Virus record (IMG/VR): IMGVR_UViG_3300021197_001849
Span: 1 to 26,667 of that record
DNA length: 26,667 nucleotides
DNA from: a virus
Strand: one strand, 5' to 3'
The translations under genes were made by a program, and so were the position numbers. Below, piece after piece: positions 12,705 through 19,931 of this stretch. Under the pieces are notes generated by a model. That model had not been told where the DNA came from and did no database searches. It saw only the letters and a program-made list of their open reading frames with translations. Position 1 is the first letter of the stretch; every line of letters begins with the position of its first letter.

Positions 12705-13721
12705 ATGGTTAAGACTCTCTTATTAGCGCTTTCAGCAGTGTTAGTATCTAATATCTCTTTTGCTAGAGAAAACGTAAGTATTGCAGGATCATCTACAGTA
12801 CTTCCATTTGCTACAGTTATAGCAGAACAAGTTGGTAAGTATCCAAGTATGAAGACACCAGTTGTTGAATCTGGTGGTTCATCAGTTGGTAAAAAAGGTG
12901 TTTGTGACGGTACAGGATTAAACTATATTGATATAGGAAATGCATCGTCAAGAATGAAAGCTAAAGAATTAGCTTATTGTGATAAGAATAATGTCAAAGT
13001 AACTGAAATTAAAGTAGGTTATGATGGTATTGTTGTAGCTAGTAGCAAAAAAGGTGTTCAACTTAAAATTAGTAAGTATGATTTAGGTAAAGCATTAACT
13101 GCTAAGGTACCTGTAAACGGAAAGATGGTTGATAATCCATATAAAAACTGGAATGAAGTTAATCCAGATCTACCTAATATACCTATAAGAGTTATGGGAC
13201 CACCAACAACATCAGGTACTAGAGCATCATTTGTAGAGATGGTTAATCAAAAAGGTTATTGTAATAAGAGTAAAGAAGTAAAAGCTATTGGTTATAAGTC
13301 TAAAAAATGTAGAGCTATGAGAACTGACGGTGCATTTATCGAAGCGGGAGAGCAAGATAATCTTATAGTACAAAAATTACAGCAAGATGAAAAAACTTAT
13401 GGAATTTTTGGTTTTAGTTACTTAGATCAAAATAGTGATAAACTAAACGGTGCAATTATTGACGGAAGTGAACCTACTTTTGAAAATATAGCAGAAGGTA
13501 AATATAGTGTATCTAGAGCATTATATTTTTATGTCAAGCATAGTCATATAGACGTTGTCAATGGTGTTAAGGAATATATGACTGAATGGACTAAACATTG
13601 GGGTGAAGATGGTCTATTAGCAGACTATGGTATGATTCCAATGCCTAAAGAAGAAAGAGCAAAATACTCTGCAGCAATGAAAGAACTCCCAGTTCTTACT
13701 GCAGATATGCTTAAAAAATAA
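12705..13721 (+). CDS. pstS: periplasmic phosphate-binding protein PstS
   Basis: This encodes 338 residues. A signal peptide (MVKTLLLALSAVLVSNISFA, cleavage after SFA) is followed by VSIAGSSTVLPF, the N-terminal phosphate-binding loop of PstS. ESGGSSVG, then GPPTTSGTRASFVEM, complete the binding pocket, and YFYVKHSH lies near the end. PstS captures phosphate for the host PstCAB transporter. Phage copies raise uptake for DNA synthesis and are common in marine myoviruses. A Pho-box-like operator precedes it and a strong terminator follows, so it is a self-contained, host-responsive cassette. Ribosome site: GGAG at 12693-12696. Confidence 0.96.
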   Translation: MVKTLLLALSAVLVSNISFARENVSIAGSSTVLPFATVIAEQVGKYPSMKTPVVESGGSSVGKKGVCDGTGLNYIDIGNASSRMKAKELAYCDKNNVKVTEIKVGYDGIVVASSKKGVQLKISKYDLGKALTAKVPVNGKMVDNPYKNWNEVNPDLPNIPIRVMGPPTTSGTRASFVEMVNQKGYCNKSKEVKAIGYKSKKCRAMRTDGAFIEAGEQDNLIVQKLQQDEKTYGIFGFSYLDQNSDKLNGAIIDGSEPTFENIAEGKYSVSRALYFYVKHSHIDVVNGVKEYMTEWTKHWGEDGLLADYGMIPMPKEERAKYSAAMKELPVLTADMLKK

Positions 13722-13752
13722 TTATAAAATAATAAAAAAAACTTAAAAAAAA

Positions 13753-13772
13753 GGGCTTTCGAGCCCTTTTTT
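13753..13772 (+). terminator. rho-independent terminator after pstS
   Basis: GGGCT-TTCG-AGCCC (13753-13766) is followed by six T (13767-13772) and preceded by an A-run, so it can act on both strands. The next promoter begins 2 nt later. Confidence 0.92.
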
Positions 13773-13774
13773 AG

Positions 13775-13803
13775 TTGATTTTTGTCTCATTTGTTCGTAT
13801 AAT
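13775..13803 (+). promoter_or_regulatory. sigma70 early promoter (divergent cassette copy 5)
   Basis: TTGATT (13775-13780), a 17-bp spacer starting TTTG, consensus TATAAT (13798-13803), then AAGAGTATAATAAAG. The layout (terminator U-run, AG, -35) is the same as at 8919-8955. It drives the alginate-lyase-like gene. Confidence 0.8.
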
Positions 13804-13833
13804 AAGAGTATAATAAAGAACAAGGAGTTTTTA

Positions 13834-14961
13834 ATGAGACGTTTTATTTTTGCATTTGCTTTCTTCTATATACTGTTTAAAGTTACTGGTGTAGGTGCTG
13901 TCACTTTTACTGAATATTTTCATACTAACGAAAGTAATAATTTAATTCAAAATAGAGGTTCTGATATCGAATTAGATAACAGTTCAACTAATTTTATAAA
14001 AAGAGTAGTAGGTTATGACTGGCAAAAAGATCATGATAAGAATAGTAATAGTTTAACTGTTAACTTTAGAAAAATTTCTGATCCTATTACTTATCTTAAT
14101 AGTGGTATATGGAATGCTACTCGTACTAAGAACGAAGATCATATTAATAACGGTAAGAAGTTATTAGTAGAGATTGCTAAAGCTAATACTTTATACGATA
14201 CTATTAGTCCTAAAAAAGCTAGTAGTATGGGTAGATGTTATGCTAACGGAGTTAAGTCTAGTTGTCATATTCATGCATCTCAAGAAGCTATGGTATTCGC
14301 TTCTCATTATATTATATCTGCTATTAATATTAAGAAGTATATTACTGCTGACGAAAAAGTAATTATTGATGGTTATATTAATAACATGTATACTAAGTTT
14401 ATTAAGCCTTTAGCAGAACAAGATGTTAGTAGAGGTATCTATCAAATGGCTAATGGTGGTATAGGTAGATTAGCTTATGCTCATTGGACTAATGATATAC
14501 AGTTAGCTAAAGATGAGTTTAAGAAAAGATTTGCTCAATTCGATAAACTTACTCTTAAAGATGGTTACTATAATAATAATTCTTTTAGAGGTGTAAGAGC
14601 TTTATGGTATCATAGTATGGGTCTTAATAATGTATTAGGTTATATTGCTATAGCTAAAGCTTGGAACGTAGATGTACCTAAGACAGTTATAGATAAAGCT
14701 AAATTATCTGCTAAAGTTAATAACTTAGGTATAGATAACTATAAAGGTTTTAAATCTAGAAGTAAGCCTTTCAATATTTCAAATAAGAATAGTAGCTTCA
14801 AAGCTAAGCATGCTAGAAAGCATTCGCATCAATTTGCAACTGGTTTAGATATACTAATGAAAAAGATTGGTGTTGAGATGACTTATGACCCTATATGGAA
14901 TAGAAAAAAAGGTTATTCACACATAGATCGTCAATTAGGTTTTCATCCGAAAACTCTATAA
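13834..14961 (+). CDS. secreted alginate-lyase-like (PL5-type) protein
   Basis: This encodes 375 residues with an N-terminal signal peptide (FIFAFAFFYILFKVTGVGA). The body is helical. DEFKKRFAQFDKLTLKDGYY followed by FRGVRALWYHSMGLNNVLGYI resembles the AlgL segment around RALAYHN, which carries the catalytic Arg and Tyr; both are present here. The upstream NNHSYW site of AlgL, with the catalytic His, aligns with NGGIGR, so that His appears lost or moved. It may cleave an acidic polysaccharide of the host surface or matrix, or only bind it. ATG 13834 has AAGGAG upstream. It has its own sigma70 promoter and terminator, like a moron gene. Confidence 0.65.
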   Translation: MRRFIFAFAFFYILFKVTGVGAVTFTEYFHTNESNNLIQNRGSDIELDNSSTNFIKRVVGYDWQKDHDKNSNSLTVNFRKISDPITYLNSGIWNATRTKNEDHINNGKKLLVEIAKANTLYDTISPKKASSMGRCYANGVKSSCHIHASQEAMVFASHYIISAINIKKYITADEKVIIDGYINNMYTKFIKPLAEQDVSRGIYQMANGGIGRLAYAHWTNDIQLAKDEFKKRFAQFDKLTLKDGYYNNNSFRGVRALWYHSMGLNNVLGYIAIAKAWNVDVPKTVIDKAKLSAKVNNLGIDNYKGFKSRSKPFNISNKNSSFKAKHARKHSHQFATGLDILMKKIGVEMTYDPIWNRKKGYSHIDRQLGFHPKTL

Positions 14962-14972
14962 TTACTTAAGGG

Positions 14973-15236
14973 TTAGACGCCTAGTTTATTAGGTGTCTTT
15001 CCTTCAATTTCTTTTTGCATTTCTAACATCTCGTCTTTAGTAAGACAATATAGTGAATGAGGTTGATTCTGGAATTTATACTCTTTAGCAGCTTTATAAC
15101 CTATTGAGTAGTTATTTTTTCGAACAAAGTCTAAGCACTCGTATTGCACTTCAAAGGTAGGTTTCGTATAAATGTAAAACTGAACCTCGCCGGCGATTGT
15201 TAGAACTTGCATCATTACTACAATGAAATAAGTCAT
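14973..15236 (-). CDS. small membrane-anchored or secreted hypothetical protein
   Basis: This encodes 87 residues. A hydrophobic N-terminus (MTYFIVVMMQVLTIAGEVQF) may be a signal or anchor. It is followed by a soluble part with two Cys (YECLDFV, LYCLTKDEM). The general plan (hydrophobic start, ECLxF, later Cys near the end) resembles the small protein at 19710-19931. The ATG is inside a perfect 12-bp inverted repeat (15231-15267), and no Shine-Dalgarno is visible. Function unknown. Confidence 0.72.
   Translation of the reverse strand: MTYFIVVMMQVLTIAGEVQFYIYTKPTFEVQYECLDFVRKNNYSIGYKAAKEYKFQNQPHSLYCLTKDEMLEMQKEIEGKTPNKLGV
14975..15000. terminator. terminator between convergent genes
   Basis: AGACGCCTA (14975-14983) pairs with TAGGTGTCT (14990-14998) with one G-U, around GTTTAT, followed by T's on the plus strand. 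It overlaps the last codons of the minus-strand gene ending at 14973. Confidence 0.75.
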
Positions 15237-15267
15237 AACGTAATATTTAATAAACTACGTTATGACT
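15231..15267. repeat. perfect 12-bp inverted repeat over a start codon
   Basis: AGTCATAACGTA (15231-15242) and TACGTTATGACT (15256-15267) are perfect inverted arms around a 13-nt AT-rich loop. The ATG of the minus gene starting at 15236 lies in one arm. In RNA it would bury the start codon; in DNA it could be a dimeric operator. Confidence 0.75.
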
Positions 15268-15285
15268 ATGAGTAATGTCAGCTAT

Positions 15286-15522
15286 CTACTTACGCAATAG
15301 CTCAACTTCCATCTTCAGAAAGTTATCGAACAATCGAAACTTCCGCCTCTTCATATTATACATTTTGAGTCTAAATGAATCAACAGGTAATAGCCATGGA
15401 GAGTGAGAAGCTCTAACTGCTAACTCTTCAATGTAATCTACTGCTTCATCTAGTGATTGGAATTGTTCGTGACACTTATAGTCATCGAATATAGGTTCTT
15501 TAGTTACGAGTGTATATCGCAT
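15286..15522 (-). CDS. small basic hypothetical protein
   Basis: This encodes 78 residues, basic at the C-terminus (LKMYNMKRRKFRLFDNFLKMEVELL), with a central acidic helix (SLDEAVDYIEELAVRA). The start has AAAGGAG upstream. The 70 nt before it contain AATAAATA, near but not equal to the late octamer. No family is recognised. Confidence 0.75.
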   Translation of the reverse strand: MRYTLVTKEPIFDDYKCHEQFQSLDEAVDYIEELAVRASHSPWLLPVDSFRLKMYNMKRRKFRLFDNFLKMEVELLRK

Positions 15523-15592
15523 ATTTTCTCCTTTGTTAGTTGTTTTACAATCGAGGAACTACCTCTATAGACTATTTATTAGGAGAAATTAG

Positions 15593-15748
15593 TTATTTAA
15601 AGATCTTATCTACTATTTTTTTACCAACATAAAGTATAACTGCTATACCAATTAACACACTTGCTTCTGTATAAAGATTACCTGTATCTTCAATCTCTAT
15701 ACCTTTTGTTGGGCTAACTACTATTCTGCAGTTTTCACATTCGTTCAT
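15593..15748 (-). CDS. 51-residue single-span membrane protein with CxxC
   Basis: The ATG at 15748 overlaps the stop of the upstream gene (ATGA), and the frame ends at TAA 15593-15595. The N-terminus is MNECENCRIVV, with a CxxC. A hydrophobic span (ASVLIGIAVILYVG) precedes a basic end (KKIVDKIFK), suggesting one membrane helix with a cytoplasmic C-terminus. A holin-like or regulatory membrane peptide is possible but not shown. Coupling to the polyproline-tailed protein suggests they are made together. Confidence 0.7.
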   Translation of the reverse strand: MNECENCRIVVSPTKGIEIEDTGNLYTEASVLIGIAVILYVGKKIVDKIFK

Positions 15749-16917
15749 GACGGCGGTGGAGGAGGTGCTAATCCTTCAAACATTTTTTCAGGTGGTTTAC
15801 CTGCAGGTGGAGGAGGCGGAGGTGTAAGACCTGCCATACCCGGAGGAGGTGGTGGTGGAGTAAGATTGTTAGATGGTGGAGCCATTACCTTAGGAGGAAT
15901 CTGGTACTGAGGATGTCTTTCTCTACATTCTATTTCCCAGTTTTGTCTTATCATTTCATCATTAGGAACAAATACATTACCATTATTGTCTTGTACGATC
16001 ATAGGTGCAATACCTACATTATGACCTTCTATTTGCATCTGAACATCTGCATTAGGATTTTGTCTAAAGTACTTAGCTGCGTTTAATCTAATTTTAAGAA
16101 CATCTTCAGGATGAATCCGATCCTTCATAACAACGTTTTCTTGACCTGAGATCTGGCGCTCAAAACAGGCCCGAGTATCGTCAGGATTTTCTTCAATAAA
16201 AAGCTTTTGCTCTTCAGGAGTCGGATTCTTTATATCTATTAAATCGCGGTCTTCGGTAACATGAGCAATAAGATTATCCCAGCTAATCTGATGCCAGTTA
16301 GGAGCTGCTATAAGTCTTTCAGGAGATTTACCATCTAAAGGATTGACATGATAAAAATGAGTATTAGGATATGTTTTTAGCATCCATTGAAATCTTCTTT
16401 GCCAGTTTCTATAAGTTGGTGCTATACCCTTTTTACCTTCTTCTACTTTTTGATAATGTTTCTCATTAACATATAAATTATTAAGTTCACCATTTGCTTC
16501 TGCACCTTTAGAACCTAAACCAAAGAAATCCATTCCTATAAGAAACACTTTAGGAGCTTCATATAGATCAACTGCAACATGAGTAGCCATTGCACCTGCA
16601 GCAAACTTTTCTGGTGTAGTGCATTTTTTAGCTCCAGTTCCAGGTTTAGGATACCAGGTATAGAACCAGTTTCTTCTAGCATAATCTGCATGTAATTTGA
16701 ATATTGATTTAGTTAAAGGCTCATCAGAACTAATTAAGATATGCGGTCTAAATTCTTTTTTAAAGAACCAATTACAACCATATAATAGACCGTAGTCCAT
16801 TAGTTGTTTAATATCTTTATCTTTACGGGTTGTTCCGTTACCTATAATAAAGGCATATTCATTTTTAGGAAGTTGGGGTTTTGAACCCGCGGTTTTCTTG
16901 ATTGTGATTTTTCGCAT
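15745..16917 (-). CDS. glycosyltransferase-like (DUF115/GT42-type fold) protein with polyproline tail
   Basis: This encodes 390 residues. The N-terminal half reads AFIIGNGTTRKDKDI, then YGCNWFF, ISSDEP, and AGAMATHVAV...PKVFLIGMDFFG. This order (GNGxS-like loop, C/N acceptor loop, SG..A helix and IGxDF strand) is that of DUF115/MptE-like and GT42 sialyltransferase-type proteins. The middle (about 200-340) has no recognised motif. The last 40 residues carry three runs of five or six prolines separated by Gly/Ala-rich linkers, unusual for a phage and for AT-rich DNA. It may modify sugar or lipid groups; the tail may bind a partner. It overlaps neighbours on both sides. Confidence 0.7.
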   Translation of the reverse strand: MRKITIKKTAGSKPQLPKNEYAFIIGNGTTRKDKDIKQLMDYGLLYGCNWFFKKEFRPHILISSDEPLTKSIFKLHADYARRNWFYTWYPKPGTGAKKCTTPEKFAAGAMATHVAVDLYEAPKVFLIGMDFFGLGSKGAEANGELNNLYVNEKHYQKVEEGKKGIAPTYRNWQRRFQWMLKTYPNTHFYHVNPLDGKSPERLIAAPNWHQISWDNLIAHVTEDRDLIDIKNPTPEEQKLFIEENPDDTRACFERQISGQENVVMKDRIHPEDVLKIRLNAAKYFRQNPNADVQMQIEGHNVGIAPMIVQDNNGNVFVPNDEMIRQNWEIECRERHPQYQIPPKVMAPPSNNLTPPPPPPGMAGLTPPPPPPAGKPPEKMFEGLAPPPPPS

Positions 16918-17095
16918 AAGGGGTACATACTCTTAACATAATTTTTTCTATTTCAGTTTTGTTTAGAGATCTAAACTGACTGTTTTGCTTTATGTATTTA
17001 ATGATAGCTTCTACATTAGGAGCTTGGTTAATGTATATTGACTGTTCAATTAAATCGTATAGTGTTTGATAAGTTGATTTAGTCTTTATTCCCAT
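16865..17095 (-). CDS. small hypothetical protein
   Basis: This encodes a 76-residue helical, basic protein (YQTLYDLIEQSIYI, VEAIIKYIKQNSQF, KTEIEKIMLRVCTPY). Its end overlaps the glycosyltransferase-like gene by 53 nt and its start overlaps the upstream gene by 10 nt. No family is recognised. Confidence 0.7.
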   Translation of the reverse strand: MGIKTKSTYQTLYDLIEQSIYINQAPNVEAIIKYIKQNSQFRSLNKTEIEKIMLRVCTPYAKNHNQENRGFKTPTS

Positions 17096-17283
17096 TTTCT
17101 TTTCTCCTCAATTGCAAATGTTGCTGCGTCTATATAGTCTTTATCTTCGTCATTAAGTACTGACCAAAATTTTCTAACTGATACTATTATTCGTTTTACT
17201 TTTAATGGATCTGAAAGATGTTCATTACCTTCCATACAATTCTGCAAATCATCCATTCTCTTTGTAATCTTATCTCTTACCAT
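17086..17283 (-). CDS. small hypothetical protein
   Basis: This encodes 65 residues, probably helical, with a cluster VKRIIVSVRKFWSVLNDEDKDYI and the end TFAIEEKRKWE. The start is joined to the upstream gene by TAATG. No family is recognised. It is the second of three tiny genes between the primase-like zinc protein and the glycosyltransferase-like protein. Confidence 0.72.
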   Translation of the reverse strand: MVRDKITKRMDDLQNCMEGNEHLSDPLKVKRIIVSVRKFWSVLNDEDKDYIDAATFAIEEKRKWE

Positions 17284-17495
17284 TATAATCCAAGTATTTT
17301 AGATACCTGCCTCACATCTGAAGAAAGAGGTTTGCCACTTCTAATATGATCAATTACCATATCGAAATAATGCGACGCATCTTTCTCATCATTAAGTTCT
17401 AGTTGACTACTTGCTTCTTTTAAAAAGGAAACAAGTCCCATGCTGTTTAGATTAGCGGGTTCCTTAGCAACCATTTTACCTTTTCTTTGATACAT
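17283..17495 (-). CDS. small hypothetical protein
   Basis: This encodes a 70-residue helical protein (LVSFLKEASSQLELNDEKDASHYFDMVIDHIRSG), ending SDVRQVSKILGL. A good ribosome site (GAAGGAGAAAA) precedes ATG 17495, so it can start translation independently. The 27 nt upstream contain TATAAT-like DNA. No family is recognised. Confidence 0.75.
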   Translation of the reverse strand: MYQRKGKMVAKEPANLNSMGLVSFLKEASSQLELNDEKDASHYFDMVIDHIRSGKPLSSDVRQVSKILGL

Positions 17496-17522
17496 TTATT
17501 TTCTCCTTCAATTATATTATAG

Positions 17523-17990
17523 TTAATTATAGTAATTTTTTCGTACTGATTCTAACTTTATCATAGTTTTATTATCAATATTAATTTTTTTACGTCTAAA
17601 GAAGTCATACCATTGAACTGTATCTTTGAACTTATCGATATAGAAGAGTTTAACTAATATCTCATCTCTCATACCTTTACGATTAACTATAGTTTCATAA
17701 TTAAACATTACATTAGCTGTATCTATAAATTTCTGATGAGATAGTCTTGAATATAGATCTGGGTGTTTGAATCTCGTATAGTTAGTAAAAGAACCGGAAT
17801 AGCCACAATTATGACAATAACATAGTAATTCACTTTCGACTTTATTTACATAGAATCTTGCTCTGTGAGATTTAGCTTTACTATCTCCACATATATCACA
17901 AGACCAGTTCCACATATACTGAGTCTTTCTTCTATAATTACGAACTCTATTTTCAAGTTCACAAACAATTTGCATTTGATTCGCTATCAT
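17523..17990 (-). CDS. stand-alone gp61-like primase zinc-binding domain
   Basis: This encodes 155 residues. WSCDICGDSKAKSHRARFYV and LLCYCHNCGYSGSFTNY (about residues 29-70) form a CxxC...CxxC zinc ribbon. The order and context (CGDS, ARxxY, CHNCGY, then HPDLYSRL) match the N-terminus of T4 primase gp61. The TOPRIM catalytic half of gp61 (342 residues) is missing; the rest here (KLFYIDKFKDTVQWYDFFRR) matches nothing I know. It may be a split primase subunit, a DNA-site-recognition factor or a remnant. The start lacks a Shine-Dalgarno, and an internal Met at residue 6 is an alternative. Confidence 0.75.
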   Translation of the reverse strand: MIANQMQIVCELENRVRNYRRKTQYMWNWSCDICGDSKAKSHRARFYVNKVESELLCYCHNCGYSGSFTNYTRFKHPDLYSRLSHQKFIDTANVMFNYETIVNRKGMRDEILVKLFYIDKFKDTVQWYDFFRRKKINIDNKTMIKLESVRKNYYN

Positions 17991-18010
17991 ATAATAGTTA
18001 TAATAGGAAA

Positions 18011-18018
18011 TATAAATA
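18011..18018 (+). promoter_or_regulatory. T4-type late promoter abutting the ATG at 18023
   Basis: TATAAATA is exact. A start site about 6 nt downstream would fall on the ATG at 18023, giving an almost leaderless message unless the match is fortuitous. A possible AGGA lies at 18005-18008, upstream of that point. Confidence 0.45.
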
Positions 18019-18022
18019 AGTT

Positions 18023-19015
18023 ATGAAATTTTTAGTCTTTATCACAGCATTAGCTATATCACTTATAGCTGCATATTATTCAATAGTCGGGCTAGCTGCT
18101 ATATTCGCTGCTAGTGTGATACCTGTTATAGTAATGGGTTCTGCTTTAGAAGTAGGTAAACTTGTATCAGTAGCTTACTTACACCAAAAATGGGATCAAG
18201 TTCCATTCCTTCTTAAAGGTTATTTTATATCAGCTATCGCTCTTCTGATGTTTATTACGTCAATGGGTATTTTCGGCTTTCTCTCAAAGGCTCACATAGA
18301 GCAAACAGTAACATCTGGTGATAATACTGTTAAGATTGAAAGAATAGAAAATAACATTAAAAGAGAAAATAGAATTATTAAAGATGCTGAAACAGTATTG
18401 ACTCAATTAGATAAAGCAGTTGCAGTTCTTATAGAATTTGATAGAATAAGAGGTGACACTGGAGCCATCGCTACTAGAGAAAAACAAAAGCCAGAAAGAC
18501 AAGAACTGTCTAATGTTATTAGAGGTGCAGAAGGTAAGATTGACGAATACTTAGATGAGAAATTAATTTTAGAAAAAGAACAAATAGCTATTGAAGCAGA
18601 GGTTGGTCCTATCAAATACATTGCTGAATTTGTATATGGTAATAAAGCTGACAAAACTATGCTCGAAGAAGCAGTAAGATGGGTCATTATAGTACTAGTT
18701 ATAGTATTTGATCCGCTAGCAGTAGCGTTATTAGTTGCTTGGTCTCACTTAGTAATAATAGATAGACCTAAGCAAACTATAAGTAAGTCTGCTCACGTTA
18801 AAAAGAAGAAGGTAATGTTTGAAGTACCTGATGATGCTAAAGTTAAAGTAAATGACAAGAAAGAAAAGTCAATTATTATTGCTGGTCATGAGTATACTGA
18901 AAAACAAATATCAGGTATACTAGCTTCTAACTTTGATGACCTACCTGATGATCAAAAAACTGTATTCAATAAATTTGTTAAAAAGAATGCCGGTGCAAAA
19001 TCAAGCCCAGGTTAA
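18023..19015 (+). CDS. multi-span membrane protein with coiled coil
   Basis: This encodes 330 residues. Three hydrophobic segments lie in the first 85 residues (LVFITALAISLIAAYYSIVG, IFAASVIPVIVMGSAL, GYFISAIALLMFITSMGIFG). A charged coiled-coil region follows (about 95-195, IERIENNIKRENRIIKDAET and similar). A fourth span is at about 218-245 (WVIIVLVIVFDPLAVALLVA), with a basic, flexible C-terminus. The layout recalls large membrane proteins of unknown role in marine T4-like phages. Possible roles are superinfection exclusion or membrane remodelling; neither is shown. Confidence 0.85.
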   Translation: MKFLVFITALAISLIAAYYSIVGLAAIFAASVIPVIVMGSALEVGKLVSVAYLHQKWDQVPFLLKGYFISAIALLMFITSMGIFGFLSKAHIEQTVTSGDNTVKIERIENNIKRENRIIKDAETVLTQLDKAVAVLIEFDRIRGDTGAIATREKQKPERQELSNVIRGAEGKIDEYLDEKLILEKEQIAIEAEVGPIKYIAEFVYGNKADKTMLEEAVRWVIIVLVIVFDPLAVALLVAWSHLVIIDRPKQTISKSAHVKKKKVMFEVPDDAKVKVNDKKEKSIIIAGHEYTEKQISGILASNFDDLPDDQKTVFNKFVKKNAGAKSSPG

Positions 19016-19077
19016 TAAATAAACTAGCAGTTATATAATCCCCTTACATTGCGTCTGCCTTATATTATAGGTGAACT

Positions 19078-19353
19078 ATGGTACATAAACATGGTGCTTT
19101 TATCTTGGACTTAAACAGTTCAAGTAAAGCAAAGCTGTATGAAAATAACAAACTCATGTTTTTGGGTGATGGTTATAGAGCGATAACAATGTTTATTAGA
19201 GCGACAGGAAACAATCCTGACGTTAAATCTCTCTTTGAATCTCAATTAAAGATGAGAGAGAAACCTAAGTTTAGCAGAGAAGACGATATTGAAACTTTGA
19301 GACTTAAAGCTGTAGCAGAATTAGAAGAAAAGAAAAAAAAGGTAAAAAGGTGA
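19078..19353 (+). CDS. small basic hypothetical protein
   Basis: This encodes 91 residues. The start has AGGTGA upstream. An N-terminal beta-like part (MVHKHGAFILDLNSSSKAKL) is followed by an amphipathic helix and a long charged C-terminal helix (TLRLKAVAELEEKKKKVKR). No family is recognised. Its stop overlaps the next start (TGATG). The 62-nt gap upstream has AATAAATA, one mismatch from the late octamer. Confidence 0.78.
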   Translation: MVHKHGAFILDLNSSSKAKLYENNKLMFLGDGYRAITMFIRATGNNPDVKSLFESQLKMREKPKFSREDDIETLRLKAVAELEEKKKKVKR

Positions 19354-19703
19354 TGATTAAAATCTTATGTGTGATGCTACTATTAGTGACTACAGCTCAT
19401 GCAGGAGGTAAGAATTATGAACCTAAAGACCCAAAATATGGAACGTCGAAACAGTATACTAAAAGACAAAAGACTAATAGAGGTCAAGGAGACAATAAAG
19501 AATATACTACATGTAGATTATGGAAAAGAATAAAATCACGTACAACAGGAATGCAAGCGTGTGTCTATCGCGGTGGTAATAAAACATTTGAATTAATGTA
19601 TGAGAAAAATTGTCCTTCTCAATTTAAATGTGTATATAATCCGTGGAGTAAAGAACCAAGCATTGATGATATAGTTGATAGTTTGAACTCCATAAAAAAG
19701 TAG
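19353..19703 (+). CDS. secreted Cys-containing hypothetical protein
   Basis: This encodes 116 residues from the ATG 19353 (a GTG at 19350 would add one Met). A short signal peptide (MIKILCVMLLLVTTAHA, cleavage after AHA) is followed by a basic region and four cysteines (TTCRLW, QACVYRGG, KNCPSQFKCVY) that could form two disulfides in the periplasm. No family is recognised. It sits in a set of membrane and exported proteins (18023-20415), suggesting an envelope-directed function. Confidence 0.78.
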   Translation: MIKILCVMLLLVTTAHAGGKNYEPKDPKYGTSKQYTKRQKTNRGQGDNKEYTTCRLWKRIKSRTTGMQACVYRGGNKTFELMYEKNCPSQFKCVYNPWSKEPSIDDIVDSLNSIKK

Positions 19704-19709
19704 GTAACA

Positions 19710-19931
19710 ATGGAATTAGTTTTTGCGTTGATAACGTATCTAGGTATACAAAAATTAGATACAAGTTACTTTAGAAGTATAGATGATTGTTTATATTTTG
19801 CGGTAAGAATTAATAAGAATGTTGGTGTACCAAACAGAGTAGATAATGACGGAGGCGCTAAAGAGCGCTATTACAAAGCGGTTTGTGAACCTAGTAAAGT
19901 TAATAGTAAAACGGTGAAAGTTTATGATTGA
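19710..19931 (+). CDS. small exported or membrane hypothetical protein
   Basis: This encodes 73 residues with a short hydrophobic N-terminus (MELVFALITYLGIQ) and two cysteines (DDCLYFAV, AVCEPSK). The plan is like that of the minus-strand protein ending at 14973. It overlaps the next gene by 8 nt. No family is recognised. Confidence 0.72.
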   Translation: MELVFALITYLGIQKLDTSYFRSIDDCLYFAVRINKNVGVPNRVDNDGGAKERYYKAVCEPSKVNSKTVKVYD

